Positions 28,001-36,795 of a stretch of DNA of 64,000 nt are shown here, one piece after another. The stretch lies in assembly GCA_943787265.1 (NCBI GenBank), contig CALSLT010000041.1, positions 1 to 64,000 on the forward strand, read 5' to 3'. Under the pieces are notes generated by a model. It searched no databases. It saw only the letters and a program-made list of their open reading frames with translations, and had not been told where the DNA came from. Made by a program: the position numbers and the translations under genes. This stretch comes from an uncultured Planctomycetaceae bacterium (lineage in GTDB: Bacteria; Planctomycetota; Planctomycetia; Planctomycetales; Planctomycetaceae). Each line of letters opens with the position of its first letter. Position 1 is the first letter of the stretch.

Positions 28001-31000
28001 TGTGTGACATTGCCGCCGGTCCCGATGGTCACTCCGCCAGATCCGGTATCAACGTTTCCGTTGACATTGACCGATGCCGAGCCGGCCATCGCGGTACCGT
28101 CGCCCTGAACGAGCAGATCGGCGTCGAATGTTGAGTCGAGACTTGTCAGGTTGACGGTGTCGCTACCTGATCCAGCGTTGATCGTCAGCGTGCTGGATGG
28201 ATTGTTGAACGTGACGACTTCGCCAAGATTTGAGTCGATCATCGACTGGCCATCCCCGGCGTCTCCGTCGTCGGTCAGCGAAATTGTTTCTGCACCACCA
28301 GTGAACGTGAACGTGCGAGTCGTCGCCGTAAGCTGGTCAATGATGGGTTCAATATTCGTGTAGGTGACCGTTTCCGCATCGACCCCAAACGATCCGTCTG
28401 AGTTATTGACGAAGTTGTGGGTCACCGAGGTAACCGTTCCCGTGCCGATCGTAATCGAGTCCGCGTCTGCTCCACCGTCGAACGTGTCACTGCCGTCGCC
28501 TGGACTCCACTGGAACAGGTCGGCGCCGGCACTACCGTTGATCATGTCGTTGCCCGCACCGCTACTCAGCGTGTCAGACCCACCGCCGCCGTCGAGTGAG
28601 TCAGCCCCCGCACCTCCGCTGATCGAGTCGTTCTGATCGCCGCCGACGAGTGTGTCATCACCGCCGTTTCCGGTGAGCGTGGCGACGCCATTGAAACCGA
28701 ACATTCCAGATGGCAGACGAATCAGATCATTATCGGGGCCACCAGTACCAATCAGCGAGTCACCAAACACAATGCCCATCAAATCAGCGTTTCCACCGAC
28801 ATTCGGGTCGGCGTCACCGGCGTCGACGGTAATGTCGATCGTGTTTCCGTTGGTGATGATACTTGCCATCGACGGCTGAATCACATCGTCGCCTGATGTC
28901 AGAGTGATCCGACCGGAAACGCTGCTGATCGCACCAACACCGATCAATTCAATATCGTCGCCGGTCGCCGCCGTGTCTGTTGTACTGACCGAAATGTCCC
29001 CGGATTCAGAGCTGAGAAATTCGTCACTGTCGATCGCGATTCGCCCGACCAGTGCCTGCGCCGTGATCATTCCCGAGTCGGTGTTTACCGTGCCGTCGAA
29101 AAAGATACCGGTCGGAGTTCCACTGGCCGGGTTTCCGGTTCCGGTGATCGACACCGCTCCCGTTCCAGTGGCCGCAATGGCGTTGTCGACGAAGACGCCC
29201 TCTGTTCCGTTTGTGGCATCGCCGGTAATGCTGATCGCGCCGTCGACAGTATTGATGACTCCAACGAGTTCCACTCCCTGACTCGTTCCGGATGTCCCGT
29301 CAATCGTTATCCCTGCCGCTGTGGGACCCGTGCCAGTCGAGTTGATTCTTGAACTATCGTCCAGGAACACTCCATCGCCCGCTCCACCCGTAGCGTCACC
29401 GGTAATCGAAATCGCACCAGCCACACTGTTGACCTGGCTCCCGGTCCCGCCCGAGTCGACGATGGCGACTCCGTCTCCTCCGGTACTGGTACCGTCGATC
29501 GTGATTGTAGCAGCGTCGGTTGTTGTTCCGGTTGACTCGACGACACCGCCGAACAGAAGTGTCCCTTCATCCGTTCCAGCAGTACCATCCAGCATGATGT
29601 TTCCGTCGACGGAAGACACCGTGGCGTCCGCAACTACCAGTGCGAACTCTCCACCGTTACCTGTAAGCGTAATGGTGGCAGCACCGGCGCCGGTTCCCGA
29701 TGATTGAACTGAAGAACCAAAATCGAACGCCAGACCGTCAAACGTCGCACTCGTTCCTGCGATGTCGATCGCGCCGCTGACTGAACGCACGATGGACTCG
29801 AGGATAGACGTGCCGGCTTCGCTGTCCGTTCTGTCCGGCGTGTCCGACGTTCCATCAATCGTGATTGCTCCGGCACCCGATGCACCGGTTGATTCAACAA
29901 TGACGAAACCCGAGAACTCGACACCGCTGTCGTCGTTTGCACCCGTTCCGGTAATCGTAATGCTGCCTGCCTGTGTGGAAACGGTTGTTTCCATTCCGAC
30001 ACCGTTGCCGCTGATCAGGACTCCGTCTTCGGCTGCGCCTCCGCTGGCGGTCCCTGAAATCGAGATATCACCGGTTGTCGTTGAGATGGAAGACGCGCCA
30101 TGGAGGTCGACACCGTCGTCGAGTCCCGTTCCGGTTCCATCGATTGTGATTTGTCCAGTCGTGGTAATGAGTGTCGAAGCACCTCCGATATCGACGCCGT
30201 CCTCGTCGTTGGCCGCAGAACCAAGGATCGAGATGTCACCGATGCCCGAATTCAAAATCGAGTTGTGAATGTAGACGCCGTCGGGATGTGGTGCGGCAGC
30301 GGTGCCGATGGTTGGAGTCATCGTGGGGTCAGCTCCCCCACCAATCACAATCCGGCCGCCACCGGATGTCACCATCGCATCTTCGATCACGACTGACCCG
30401 TCCGGGGTGACAGCCTGATCTGTATCAGCGTTGAAAATAATGTCTCCACCGCCGCTGGAAACATCGCCGGCAATGAAAATCTCTTCGGTCGTTTCGAAGG
30501 TCAATGAGCCTCCGTTGGTCGCGATTGATCCGCCAAAGACCACACCGACTGCGACTCCAGTCGCAAACACATTACCCGTTCCAACATCTGTCGGATCGAA
30601 GATAAAGGTGACGAGGTCGTCGTTTTCGCCATTGATGGTCAGGTCTGCGTCGAACATCGAGTCCAGGCCTGAAACGTCAATCAGATCCATGCCCGAGCCG
30701 CCGTTGGTACCGACGTCAATGGTCAGGCTGCCGGTCGGGTTGTTGAACGTGACGCTCTCGCCCAGGTCGGAGTCGATAAACGACTGCCCGTCGCCGATGT
30801 CCCCGTCGTCGGTGAGCATGATCTGCTCGTCAGATCCGGTGAATTCGAACACGCGGTCGGCCACGTTCAGATTGTCATTGATCGGCTCCAGTCCGGTGTA
30901 GTTGATCGTCGAGGTCATCCCGCCGATCACAACGTCGACTGATCCGTCATTCGCGTTCGTGAACGAGTGCGTCACGCTGGTCGCGGTGGCGGCCGTGAAG

Positions 31001-34000
31001 GTCAGCGAGTCTCCAGATGTCTGCCCGCCACCGTCGTAGTTGATGATCGACGTAATGATGCCGCCGTTGTAGTCCACTTCGAGATCGTCGTCGCCGTCTG
31101 ACGTCGTGACATTGATCACGCCAGTGACCGAGGCGACCGGGACGAGAAGATCGTTGCCGTCGGGTGTGGCTCCCGCAACGGCAGTCAATCCACCGCCCAC
31201 TCGACTGATGCGGTAGTTCGCTCCGTCAATCTCGATCGTCAGACTGTCGTCCGCATCTCCAGTAGATGTGAGGTCGAGGTTTCCACCGCTCACACTGACG
31301 AAGGTGGTCGTGGGAATCAGCTCGATGTCGTTTCCGTCTCCGCCGACGTACGTGATAGCCGCGTCTACGCCGTCCCCTACGAAGTCAGAAATCAGGGCTC
31401 CCTCGGGAAGTCCGGCAAACATTCCGGAGATTGCGTCTGCACCGTCATTGTTGATGATTACAAAGGAATCGCCAGAGGTGACCGTGAAACCACCAAACGA
31501 CGAAGTTGACAGGGCCACATTGCTACCGATGGTGACCGAGCCGGTGACATCTACCTGATCGTGGTCTGTAGCAGTTTCACCCGGAGACGTCCCGCCGATT
31601 TCAATTTCGAGTGTGCTGTTGTCGGCAAAGGCGAAGTTACCCGTGACCGTCAGGATTCCGGGTGACTGCCCAGGAGCAATCGTGCCGTCGGCGGTGACGG
31701 TGTTCATGCCGGCGTTGATGTCAGTGCCGGCGTTATCGTGAATCTCGCCGTTGGTGATGAGTGTCAGCGGGTCGGTCACCGTGGCCGTGTCGACATCAAT
31801 GTCGCCGGATGTCCCATCGCCAATCGTGATCGAGCTGAAGCCGTCGTCCAGGAGGGCAAGTTCAGAGTCTGTCAGATTCAACGTTCCGGAGCCGCCCCCC
31901 AGGCCGATGGTCGTCGCGGCGGTTCGTGGCTTGATCACCAGGTTTCCGCTGCCTCGCAGTCCGCGAGTCGGTGGCGAACCGGTATTCAGTCGGACCGTAT
32001 TTGCGTCAATCAGCAAATCACTCGTACCGGAATCAATCAAACCGTCAGCCACAGCCACGTCGTCGGAAGCGGCGGAGTCGCCGGTAAGATTGATCGTCGC
32101 CGATCCAGTTGAGCGTACCGTCGCCCCGAGTCCGACCAACGTACCGATGTCCGACGCGGTTCCGTCAAGAAAAATGTCTGCCGACACCGTCTCGATCACG
32201 GACGAAAATGTCACACTCACACCCCGATTTGCGCCATCGCTCCCGCCGACTCCTGTCAGCGTAATGTCGCCGGCTCCAGCGGCCGCAGTTGATGAGATTC
32301 TGGCTCCGGTCTCCAGGGCCACACCGAAGTCTCCACCGCTGCCGGAACCGCCGCGTCCCGTCAGCGAAACTGTTCCGGTCGCAGTAGTAATTGTCGCACC
32401 CAATACAGAGATGCCGTTGAACGCACCTGTTCCGGAATCGGCCGAATTCGCATCCAGTGTGATCCCGCCGTTGACTGTCGTAATGCTCGAACCACTGTTC
32501 AGGAGGATGTTCCGCGTTGCTGTCCCACTGAAGGCTCCAGACCCGGTCGTTGCGATGCTCGACGAAACTGTCAGTGTTCCGTTTGCCTGGAGGCTAATGC
32601 CGGAGTCGACTGCGTTCGCGAGAGCGCCGTTTACCGCTACGTCTCCACCGGCGATTGTGACAGGGTCGTTGAAGGTAGCAGGCTGGATGTCCACGGCTCC
32701 GGATCCGGCGGCTGTGTCGCCAATCGTGATCGAGCTGAATCCATCCTGCAGAAAGGCCAAGTCTGCATTGGAAAGATCCAGCGTGCCGGCGCCTCCGCCT
32801 ACTCCAATTGTTGCGGAAGCGGAATTCGGAGCCAGGGTCAGTGAACCTGTTCCGGAAACGTTGCCACCAAAATCAATCTCGTCAGCGACGATGGATGTGT
32901 CATTGGCACCTGTGCCAAGGGTTGAGGCAAATGCGACAGTTCCGCCACTGTTGCTGAGCAGCGTGGTATTGATTGACAAGATAGACACGCTGTCGTTGTA
33001 AGTCTGACCGCCGGTTGTCGTGACTACGCCTCCGCTGATGTTCGTGGTGCCGCCGGCGTCGGTGGTCAGCGAGGCCAGAGGAGAGACATTGCCAATGACC
33101 CCTCGGATGCTGGTAGTGGATGGCGAGTTAGCGATCAGGTTTCGCGGCGTGCCATCGCTGTTCAGAGTCGAGAAAAAGACGATCTCAGCCGCTCCGCCGA
33201 TAGTTGTCAGAGTGGTGTCCGTTTCGAGAACCACGGCATCGTTGAAACGCTGGTCGTTGAACGTCGCGAAGGTCGAGGTGTTAATTCGAGTCACGCCATC
33301 AGCATTTGTCGTCAGGAAGTTAAGCCGATTCGCGCCCCCGACGGCGCCGTTGAACTCGGTCGCTCCACCACCGCTGGTATTTACGGTCAGGTTATTGGTA
33401 TCCGCCGCATCGCTGTCGAGCGTTCCGTTGAACGTGACGCTGCCCGCATTCAGCGTCACAGTGGCTCCCTGCACGACGGCTCCGTTGAAGGTTTGATCGG
33501 CTGTGCCGGTGCTCAGGTCGGCGTCAATGTTGATCGTTTCAGCAGTCACTGCAATGAGGCCGTTTCCAATATCAAGCGCACCGGCGAAGTTTGCGATATC
33601 GGTTCCCGCGCCATTGTTAATCGCAAAGCCCGCTGGGAGACTCGCCTGGAGGCTGTTGACCGTGACAGTGTCATCACCGCTCAGCGTGTCAAAGACAACG
33701 CTGGTTACACCCGTGTCGGGAACCGTAACGGTGCTGGTGCCGTCGCCAGTTGCCCCGGCGATCGCTGTGTTTAGAATCGCTCCGCCTGTATCGGTAATTG
33801 TGTAAGTACCGCCAGCGTAGCTGATCTCAAGCTGGTCGTTGGTGTTCGCACCATCGACATCGGCGATTACGAGCACACCTGTGGCGAGTGTGACATCGGT
33901 AGTCAGCAGAATGCGGTCTTCCAGTGATTCTGTTGCTGAGTTCAGAGCTGTCTGCAGCGACGCAGAATTCGGTCGAGCATTGTGGCGACGCTTACGCTTG

Positions 34001-34056
34001 CGAGCAGGTGGCTGGATTCGGTTTTTCAGATTGTTTAGCCAGTGACTGAAACTCAT
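22021..34056 (-). CDS. Giant beta-strand-repeat/RTX exoprotein (4011 residues)
   Basis: AGGTGAAGC lies upstream of the ATG. No classical signal peptide: a basic stretch (RKRKRRHNARPNSAS) is followed by LEDRILLT (residues about 45-52), the LExRxLL-type motif common at the N-terminus of large planctomycete exoproteins. Residues about 55-1000 are filamentous-haemagglutinin-like beta repeats; a GFSSITIGD unit occurs twice. A longer module opening with VTHSF/VTHNF starts near residues 1027, 1877 and 2663. RTX calcium-binding nonapeptides (GGxGxDxLxGG) cluster near 1800-1860, 2570-2630 and from about 3260 to the C-terminus. Within the last block a 134-residue unit occurs three times in tandem. Probably a surface or matrix adhesin; no type I secretion genes are nearby. 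Confidence 0.85.
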   Translation of the reverse strand: MSFSHWLNNLKNRIQPPARKRKRRHNARPNSASLQTALNSATESLEDRILLTTDVTLATGVLVIADVDGANTNDQLEISYAGGTYTITDTGGAILNTAIAGATGDGTSTVTVPDTGVTSVVFDTLSGDDTVTVNSLQASLPAGFAINNGAGTDIANFAGALDIGNGLIAVTAETINIDADLSTGTADQTFNGAVVQGATVTLNAGSVTFNGTLDSDAADTNNLTVNTSGGGATEFNGAVGGANRLNFLTTNADGVTRINTSTFATFNDQRFNDAVVLETDTTLTTIGGAAEIVFFSTLNSDGTPRNLIANSPSTTSIRGVIGNVSPLASLTTDAGGTTNISGGVVTTTGGQTYNDSVSILSINTTLLSNSGGTVAFASTLGTGANDTSIVADEIDFGGNVSGTGSLTLAPNSASATIGVGGGAGTLDLSNADLAFLQDGFSSITIGDTAAGSGAVDIQPATFNDPVTIAGGDVAVNGALANAVDSGISLQANGTLTVSSSIATTGSGAFSGTATRNILLNSGSSITTVNGGITLDANSADSGTGAFNGISVLGATITTATGTVSLTGRGGSGSGGDFGVALETGARISSTAAAGAGDITLTGVGGSDGANRGVSVTFSSVIETVSADIFLDGTASDIGTLVGLGATVRSTGSATINLTGDSAASDDVAVADGLIDSGTSDLLIDANTVRLNTGSPPTRGLRGSGNLVIKPRTAATTIGLGGGSGTLNLTDSELALLDDGFSSITIGDGTSGDIDVDTATVTDPLTLITNGEIHDNAGTDINAGMNTVTADGTIAPGQSPGILTVTGNFAFADNSTLEIEIGGTSPGETATDHDQVDVTGSVTIGSNVALSTSSFGGFTVTSGDSFVIINNDGADAISGMFAGLPEGALISDFVGDGVDAAITYVGGDGNDIELIPTTTFVSVSGGNLDLTSTGDADDSLTIEIDGANYRISRVGGGLTAVAGATPDGNDLLVPVASVTGVINVTTSDGDDDLEVDYNGGIITSIINYDGGGQTSGDSLTFTAATATSVTHSFTNANDGSVDVVIGGMTSTINYTGLEPINDNLNVADRVFEFTGSDEQIMLTDDGDIGDGQSFIDSDLGESVTFNNPTGSLTIDVGTNGGSGMDLIDVSGLDSMFDADLTINGENDDLVTFIFDPTDVGTGNVFATGVAVGVVFGGSIATNGGSLTFETTEEIFIAGDVSSGGGDIIFNADTDQAVTPDGSVVIEDAMVTSGGGRIVIGGGADPTMTPTIGTAAAPHPDGVYIHNSILNSGIGDISILGSAANDEDGVDIGGASTLITTTGQITIDGTGTGLDDGVDLHGASSISTTTGDISISGTASGGAAEDGVLISGNGVGMETTVSTQAGSITITGTGANDDSGVEFSGFVIVESTGASGAGAITIDGTSDTPDRTDSEAGTSILESIVRSVSGAIDIAGTSATFDGLAFDFGSSVQSSGTGAGAATITLTGNGGEFALVVADATVSSVDGNIMLDGTAGTDEGTLLFGGVVESTGTTTDAATITIDGTSTGGDGVAIVDSGGTGSQVNSVAGAISITGDATGGAGDGVFLDDSSRINSTGTGPTAAGITIDGTSGTSQGVELVGVINTVDGAISITGDATNGTEGVFVDNAIAATGTGAVSITGTGNPASGTPTGIFFDGTVNTDSGMITAQALVGRIAIDSDEFLSSESGDISVSTTDTAATGDDIELIGVGAISSVSGRITLTSGDDVIQPSMASIITNGNTIDITVDAGDADPNVGGNADLMGIVFGDSLIGTGGPDNDLIRLPSGMFGFNGVATLTGNGGDDTLVGGDQNDSISGGAGADSLDGGGGSDTLSSGAGNDMINGSAGADLFQWSPGDGSDTFDGGADADSITIGTGTVTSVTHNFVNNSDGSFGVDAETVTYTNIEPIIDQLTATTRTFTFTGGAETISLTDDGDAGDGQSMIDSNLGEVVTFNNPSSTLTINAGSGSDTVNLTSLDSTFDADLLVQGDGTAMAGSASVNVNGNVDTGSGGVTIGTGGNVTQVSLNGGSLTTTGNVSLQTTDAIVDGDANVDVTASGLLLSAGESIGSTADPLETAIANLEVATTRGLTVTETDDLTIGGVDGGTTGVTATSTIAITAAGLITVDEDVTTDAGNGGDLTITGSVSVSATATVSALDDDVSLTGNDDGDDDISIDGTISADINIDLSATQDILVNGQVSTVASIGEIEFRADSERNSAGGVVIGVSGEIAAAGSFVSRGSSTVAAGDGNGLALFVADDGANTQVSAAGGIRLVGNFVAPGESITVNGITTMTTTNSGLTIQANDSINIGPNAVLTAQSRFFSFIADAGSVTLADGSVLSGGDSFVSIDAGQDVSVSSISTTSGVGILAGGAITDSGTTAVNVSASSLAVRAGTGVATLANPLETQVGRLAAETATGDIVISNTGSLEIAETGIDDGGGTINGVSITGGGGTGEITVTTTGALTLSAAVTNASAGDVTLTAVDAASAGQNLAIGAVAVSATTGAVTFNVGDNLTDDMNSNVSTAGNIVINIDDGDQDAGTGATAILQGTITAGSLTINGQGDDDQVDLSGLQNDPAATLNGNAGNDTLTGADGGDLIVGGTGDDTMSGGGGDDTVTAAGGGGTDSVDAGAGSDVLRVTDPASGGSGMITFNGGADSDLIELNGNPVDSVTHSFISNSDGSINSVSGTTTHDIVYTGLEPINDNLSATDRIFEFTSANDETITITDDATAGNDVTTIDSTEGEIVSFVSPTNSMTVDVNANGGSGADTINVQGVDSMFDADLTINGGDNDPVAFQTNATDVGTGNVTARGSAITVLSPVTTAGGNLSFEATTDVFGLAQISSGGGNIIFNADTDQATAPGGSVVIDNSAMVSSSGGNIVIGGGADPLTTPAIAQAAGVMVGVNVRGAVLDAGTGNISIRGASDISGNAVELDSSAITSTIGSITIIGESTGSMGIATVIRPDTTISTTTGNISVTGNSSGMAMSGISASANTNAGIMTQTGAIDIVGTAGTGNNGFTTGNGVEISGPFVISSSGAAPAGGITITGTASTAGGPFGGGRGVFMNIGATVTSASAPIIINGTNPADSGVVVGAMSAVQSTGTGATAANITITGNGGPGGFGNGDGIRTEGLISSVDGDIQLTGSAPGGDNCVEVGASIQATGDGNVTLTSPDTVAAGEDIAIGAVTVSSTTGNVTLNSGDTVIIDAGATVSAGMLLQINVDAGNADPGVGETLTLQGTLSGGSGITATGDSDDDQLDASAISAAITLQGNGGNDTLIGGSGNDLLEGAAGDDMLTGGAGDDTIDGGSGNELIVWNNGDGSDVIDGGADTDELEVNGSTVSPAGDMITVSANGARFDLTRADGGAGLGPFSLDVGTIETLDLNTLDGDDDVTVNDLTGVSDLAILQIDAGAGNDTVDASALPDLGLTILLEGGDDNDTLTGAAGSSMINGNMGNDTLIGGAAADTIMGGGGDDVMNGGAGGDMLSGQAGDDTMTGDLGDDTMNGGANTDRIVESRDADFDLGDATLTISPAETDSLVDVEEADLNGGASANTIDASDFSGTATLMGGDNDDTITGAMGASVVNGNMGNDSLTGLDADDTLMGGGNDDILNGGAGGDMLTGQAGDDTMTGGLGDDTLNGGADTDQIIESGDTDFDLGDTSLVSPLFGTDVLTDVEEAMLTGGASANTIDASDFSGVTTLMGGDSDDTITGAMGASAINGNMGNDDLTGLGAADTIMGGGGDDVMDGGAGGDMLTGQAGDDTMTGGLGDDTLNGGADTDQIIESGDTDFDLGDTSLVSPLNGTDVLIDVEEADLTGGASANTIDASDFTGVATLMGGSGNDTITGAMGASVINGNADDDSLTGLGSSDTIMGGGGNDNIDGGAGNDTLTGQANDDTIIGNTGDDNIMGGDGADLINGSLGNDTISGDAGDDRIQGSNQTDYPGTPLSPIPDLNTLGLTDQDSLLGGAGSDTIAGAIGADFIDGEADADIIDAQSGGDTTNGIDTIVGDIADFIFKDPEDNVL
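22471..23676. repeat. Tandem 402-bp repeat inside the giant gene (3 copies)
   Basis: The string GCCGCCCATG recurs at 22471, 22873, 23275 and 23677, exactly 402 bp apart (134 codons). Each unit encodes GGGGDDxxxGGAGGDMLTGQ, then a DADFDLGD/DTDFDLGD segment, then GGASANTIDASDFSG. The two C-terminal copies are nearly identical; the most N-terminal one is more diverged and has a one-codon length change. Confidence 0.88.
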
Positions 34057-34262
34057 GCTTCACCTCAATCCTTTGAAACGGCGTGTGTTCTGATCTTCAG
34101 AACTGCCGGAGTTTGTCGACTTTGTCTTTTTGAAATTTGTGTCGCTGACGAATTCGCGTTGTCTGGAGCTTTGCGTCGCTGGAGCGGTCGACTTTCTTAC
34201 AAAGCCGGCGAGGTGCGTTTCCGAATTGATTCAGAAACGGCTCGCGGCTGATCCATCGCCAG

Positions 34263-36002
34263 CTACCTTGCGCCGAAGCGTTGAGCAAACATGACTCGCA
34301 GGTGCCCGTCGTATTCTTCGTCCTGCCCGCCGGCCAGGGGCACCGAATAGCCCAGCGTCAAATTCGCCGTGTGGTTCAGTTCAAAGACGCAGCCGACCGT
34401 CGCGTTCATGAATTCGATGTCTCTCCCACGCTGGCCGATTGAACCGAGCGGTGAGAATGTGACTTGATCGGAATCGCTGATCGACGCGTTGTAATGCAGC
34501 TCGAACATGGGCGCGATGCCCGTGATCGTGTCGGTAGAGTCTGCAGGTTCCTGCTTCAGCCAGTAGCCGGCGTTCAGATCCACATAAATGAAGGTGGCAT
34601 CTTCGAGCGTTCCCGCCTGCTGCAATGAGCCGCCGTTAAGAGCGTTAACGGCGGTTAGGACGGGCTGTCCGTTGCTGTCTGCATCGACTTGAACAAACCC
34701 CTGTATGAATGACCGACTTGTCGGAGTCATCGCGGCACCCAGGAAAGGCATCAGATGCACGGACTCGTTTTCAATCCGTAGAAACTCGGCAGTCCGCGTT
34801 CCGTCGGTGATGCTGTAACTGAGGTCGCTGGCTGTTGGGAGTGATAGTTGCAGGCCCGCACTGACGACCCAATCATTGCCCTGAGCGAGGACTCGTTTCA
34901 GAGCCAGCGTGATGTTGCCAAACTCAACTTCGCTGGTGTTGGTCGAGCCGTTGATCGTGACGTCTGAGTCCAGCGTCGTGGCGAAAGGAGCCCGCAGCTC
35001 GAAGGATGTCAGATCATCGAAGATCAATTTCTCGAAACCTGGCGTGAACCGATTGACGTTAACCCCTGGCCCCAATGCGACATTGTCAAAGTAGTCGTAG
35101 TGGAAGAAGATTTTGTCACGCGTCAGAGGGCTGCCACCCATCGCCTGCTTGACCAGTCCGACATTTCCGAATCCAGGGTTCACCGGAGTGCTGGTGGTAA
35201 TGCGAAAGTGAGCCGTGTGCTGCGGCGAAACCGCCATGCTTCCACCGATCGGGTCAATAATCGTCTGAGTCGTGCCCAGTTCAAGCACGTCGAACGGTGT
35301 CCCGTTTGTCGTTGCGCCGCCGACAACATTCTGCTGCCGCTGCAGACCGAAGTGTCCGGTGAGGCCAGCGTTGGTTGTCGGAGTCAGCACGCCGCCGCCA
35401 GGCTCACGGAATGTGTCAAACGTCGTACCCACTGGCAGCAAGTTGGCGTTCCCCGGAATTAACATAGTGCCCGTGCCATCGACAAAGACCAGCCGATTGC
35501 TGGCCACGTCCAGTACAACAATTCCTGTCGAAGCTGGCGGATTGACTACTCGCGGGCGAAAGGTTGTCTGATTCTGGCCACCAAGCCGAAACAGATCGCC
35601 CATCATGTCCGGAATTCGCCAGAGACAGCTTTCGCATGTGGGCGAGCAACCGGCTCGACAACCCGCTTCCTGTAGCAATGAAGGTGGTTCCGATTCTGCA
35701 GCAGCGTGATCACCGATGGCCTCGTTGTAACCAGCGACTTCAATCGTGTGTTCCGAATGATGCTCTGAACTTGATCCAGTCGCGTGCGATTCCAGATCAC
35801 CCGTGAACCAAACCGGCTCCTGTTGATTGCCACCGGCACTCTGCAAAACGCGAGGTTGCGAGGCCTCGGGCTGGGCAACTCGAAAGACGGACGGTCCGCC
35901 TTCGTCTCCACTCCCTTCAGTCATGAACACTGAATTGAGGAGTAGCAGTATCATTGCGGCGCACGCATAGTGAGCAGCAGGGGCGAGGCGTGAATACGTC
36001 AT
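34263..36002 (-). CDS. Predicted outer-membrane beta-barrel protein
   Basis: Start set at ATG 36002 (MTYSRLAPAAHYACAAMILL), giving an export signal; an upstream ATG at 36113 adds 37 residues without one. About 579 residues. After a Gly/Ser/His-rich stretch, a Cys-rich motif CRAGCSPTCESCLW precedes a long beta-rich domain (residues about 150-579) with alternating hydrophobic strands and a C-terminal MFAQRFGAR, resembling an outer-membrane barrel. It lies 206 bp upstream of the giant exoprotein gene on the same strand and could be its anchor or exporter; that is inference from position. Confidence 0.65.
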   Translation of the reverse strand: MTYSRLAPAAHYACAAMILLLLNSVFMTEGSGDEGGPSVFRVAQPEASQPRVLQSAGGNQQEPVWFTGDLESHATGSSSEHHSEHTIEVAGYNEAIGDHAAAESEPPSLLQEAGCRAGCSPTCESCLWRIPDMMGDLFRLGGQNQTTFRPRVVNPPASTGIVVLDVASNRLVFVDGTGTMLIPGNANLLPVGTTFDTFREPGGGVLTPTTNAGLTGHFGLQRQQNVVGGATTNGTPFDVLELGTTQTIIDPIGGSMAVSPQHTAHFRITTSTPVNPGFGNVGLVKQAMGGSPLTRDKIFFHYDYFDNVALGPGVNVNRFTPGFEKLIFDDLTSFELRAPFATTLDSDVTINGSTNTSEVEFGNITLALKRVLAQGNDWVVSAGLQLSLPTASDLSYSITDGTRTAEFLRIENESVHLMPFLGAAMTPTSRSFIQGFVQVDADSNGQPVLTAVNALNGGSLQQAGTLEDATFIYVDLNAGYWLKQEPADSTDTITGIAPMFELHYNASISDSDQVTFSPLGSIGQRGRDIEFMNATVGCVFELNHTANLTLGYSVPLAGGQDEEYDGHLRVMFAQRFGAR

Positions 36003-36795
36003 TCTGGCGATTCCGGACAGGTGGCAAGAGTTATCGTCAAGTCGTGACGGCGGCCCGGTTCTGCGTTCTGAGATGAAACTTCCACCCAGACGAGCAGAAC
36101 CTTTTGTCGTCATCGTCGGAGTTGTGACACTGTTCCCACCGGAATGCGGGCGACAACTTCCGTTACAGACGGCGCCACAACGTTTATCGAGACATTCGTT
36201 ACAACCGGAAGAGCTGAACCTGACTTAGCGTGGCAATTCACACGAAGATTGCGGTTGTTTTCCGCGATTCCGAAACTCGGGAGTGCTCAAGCTGGTCGCG
36301 GATTTCGCGCGTTTCTCATCGTGCTCTAATAGTTTTCCGCTCGAGTGACGTGATCGAGCGTCCGGCATTCTTGGACGAGTGTGTCTGAGCGGGGGAACAA
36401 ACACCCTTTCGGTTCCTGCACACCTCCGAACGCGGCACTCACACACAATCTTGATCGATTGATTCCAAACCAACCGATCCGGCCGAGGTGCTTCGTAGTC
36501 CTTCGAGCTCACCGATCCCAAGGCGAGTCGACGAATCACATGAAACAGCGGTCAAAATTATTCCGCGCATTGCGTTGACTGTGATATCGCAGATTCTGTG
36601 TCTGACTGATGGAGCAGCTGTAAGCAGACTTCATTGACGCGACGTCTCACAGGTGTCCATTGAGGTCGCCGTACTGGCCGTGTCGAATCGGGACAGTGTT
36701 TCTTGTTAGACTCCGAATAGAACTGCATTGTCGGGTGTCAAAGAGTCCACCCCGGGGCGATGTTCTGTGAAACTGTTCCGACAGGAAGCAATCAC
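36003..36795. other. Non-coding divergent region
   Basis: About 790 bp between the outer-membrane protein (minus) and the sulfatase (plus). Short open frames here have no SD and are not protein-like. Promoters for both flanking genes must lie here, but none could be placed with confidence, and no repeat is seen. Confidence 0.6.

Noticed and set aside
22031..34045. Long plus-strand open frames opposite the giant exoprotein (for example 22280-22822, 22832-23626, 31751-33001)
   Set aside because: They mirror the repetitive Gly/Asp/Thr-rich codons of the exoprotein, are Pro/Ser/Val-rich low-complexity sequences, and have no consistent SDs.
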